A DNA stretch of 64,000 bases from Curtobacterium sp. HSID17257 (GTDB taxonomy: Bacteria; Actinomycetota; Actinomycetes; Actinomycetales; Microbacteriaceae): NCBI RefSeq assembly GCF_003989515.1, contig NZ_RBLU01000003.1, positions 17,334 to 81,333 of the forward strand, read 5' to 3'. The notes beneath the pieces were generated by a model that worked only from the letters and a program-made list of their open reading frames with translations, did not search any database and was not told the origin of the DNA. A program made the position numbers and the translations under genes. This document shows, piece by piece, positions 62,911 through 64,000 of the stretch (positions are counted from its first letter, which is position 1; every line of letters starts with the position of its first letter).

Positions 62911-64000
62911 ATGCCGAACCCGTACGCTGCCGCCGGCGTCGACACCGCCGCCGGTGACCTGGCCGTCGAGCTCATGAAGTCCGCCGTCTCGGCGACGCAC
63001 AACGCCTCCGTGCTCGGTGGCGTCGGTGGCTTCGCAGGGCTCTACGACGTCTCGTTCCTGAAGGACTACGCGCGACCGTTGCTCGCCACCTCGACCGACG
63101 GCGTCGGCACGAAGGTCGCCATCGCGCAGGCGATCGACAAGCACGACACCATCGGCCAGGACCTGGTCGGGATGGTCGTCGACGACATCGTCGTGGTCGG
63201 TGCGAAGCCGCTCTTCATGACGGACTACATCGCCTGCGGCCGCGTCGTGCCGAACCGCATCGCCGACATCGTCGCCGGCATCGCCCGCGGCTGCTCGGCG
63301 ACCGGGACCGCGCTCGTCGGCGGCGAGACCGCCGAGCACCCGGGGCTGCTCGGGCCGGACGACTACGACGTGGCCGGTGCCGCGACCGGTGTCGTCGAGG
63401 CCGGCCGGCAGCTCGGTGCGCACCTGGTGCAGGACGGTGACGTCGTCGTCGCGATCGAGTCGTCCGGGCTGCACTCGAACGGGTACTCGCTCGTGCGGCA
63501 CATCTTGTCCGGCAAGGGCATCGGCTACACCGACCAGCTGCCGGAGTTCGGCGCGGGCGTCTCCGTGGGCGAGGCCCTGCTCGAGCCCACCCGCCTGTAC
63601 ACCGCGCCGCTGCTCGACCTGCTCGACGCCCGACCCGGTGTCGTCCACTCGCTCTCCCACGTGACGGGCGGTGGCATCGCCGCGAACCTGGCGCGCGTGC
63701 TGCCCGTCGGCACCTGGGTCGAGGTCGACCGTTCGACGTGGACGCCCCCGACGGTGTTCCGGGTGCTCGCGGACATGGCGGGGACGCCGGTCGAGGACAC
63801 CGAGGGCACGTGGAACCTCGGAATCGGGATGTTCGCCGTCGTGGACGCGGCCTCGGCGTCGGCGGTGCTCGAGGACCTGCGTGCCGCCGGGCTGCCCGCG
63901 TGGACGGTCGGCACCGTGTCGACCTCGGCGCGCGAGTTGGACGGGTTCGAGCAGGGTGCCAAGGGCGTCGACGGCGGCGCGGTCCGGCTCGTCGGTTCCT
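62911..64000 (+). CDS. purM: Phosphoribosylformylglycinamidine cyclo-ligase (3' end outside window)
   Basis: ATG at 62911 is preceded by GGAGG, and 363 codons are visible with no stop before the right edge. NPYAAAGVDTAAGDLAVELM is the start, LLATSTDGVGTKV near 60 is the ATP/substrate segment, DLVGMVVDDIVVVGAKPLFMTDYI near 85-108 is the PurM core, GGETAEHPG near 139, and VTGGGIAANLARVLP near 251 complete the AIR-synthetase fold. It closes the imidazole ring from FGAM, the product of the PurLQS complex encoded upstream. The missing part is only the last few residues by family length. Confidence 0.96.
   Translation, partial: MPNPYAAAGVDTAAGDLAVELMKSAVSATHNASVLGGVGGFAGLYDVSFLKDYARPLLATSTDGVGTKVAIAQAIDKHDTIGQDLVGMVVDDIVVVGAKPLFMTDYIACGRVVPNRIADIVAGIARGCSATGTALVGGETAEHPGLLGPDDYDVAGAATGVVEAGRQLGAHLVQDGDVVVAIESSGLHSNGYSLVRHILSGKGIGYTDQLPEFGAGVSVGEALLEPTRLYTAPLLDLLDARPGVVHSLSHVTGGGIAANLARVLPVGTWVEVDRSTWTPPTVFRVLADMAGTPVEDTEGTWNLGIGMFAVVDAASASAVLEDLRAAGLPAWTVGTVSTSARELDGFEQGAKGVDGGAVRLVGS

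Overview
The window is a high-GC chromosome segment from an actinobacterium, most likely a Microbacteriaceae member close to Curtobacterium. This is inferred from very GC-rich third codon positions, frequent GTG/TTG starts, a DtxR-type iron box, class-E-type (LAxTG) sortase signals and a split purS-purQ-purL set. I see no tRNA, rRNA, insertion sequence, integrase, phage gene or CRISPR array.

Layout. 2-4018 is the end of a polysaccharide operon: two GT4 glycosyltransferases, a polysaccharide pyruvyl transferase and a flippase, all with overlapping start/stop codons. 4077-8176 is mostly housekeeping: a small MT0933-type antitoxin-like protein, purA followed by a low-molecular-weight tyrosine phosphatase, a membrane-anchored NERD protein and a CPBP protease. 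8330-23324 is a second, larger exopolysaccharide locus: chain-length/tyrosine autokinase, Asp-box protein, polyprenyl glycosylphosphotransferase, several glycosyltransferases (one a double-domain fusion), Wzy-like polymerase, Wzx-like flippase, two hexapeptide acyltransferases and a DUF4012 protein. Its middle (about 12.2-21.4 kb) is visibly less GC-rich and uses codons that are rare in the flanks, like an exchangeable serotype cassette.

23757-31632 is a cell-surface region: a small LAFTG-anchored protein, a VanZ-like protein, two tandem paralogues of an unrecognised ANYGGY-motif family, and a 1674-residue LAFTG-anchored adhesin-like protein with eleven CshA-type repeats of two alternating kinds. 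31768-38567 is mixed metabolism: SRAP protein, YchJ-like protein, AroE, an iron-regulated siderophore-binding lipoprotein, DUF1304, chorismate mutase, lactonase, GNAT and a 2-hydroxyacid dehydrogenase. 38738-42110 is purS-purQ-purL. 42257-47157 holds a PadR/MFS efflux pair, a CtaG-like protein and an acyltransferase. 47364-49447 is a Fur-catalase pair, followed by a NodA-like acyltransferase, a double-VOC protein, an SDR, signal peptidase I and a GAF/SpoIIE phosphatase. 55217-64000 carries purC, purD, an SCP-like protein, a large LuxR-family ATPase regulator, a small membrane protein, purF and the start of purM. In all, eight purine genes are present.

Two patterns cut across the annotation. 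First, five copies of an approximately 46-bp palindrome lie only between convergently transcribed genes, and the paired positions covary between copies. Second, several genes have short tandem duplications that include their own stop codon. Neither is explained by the genes.
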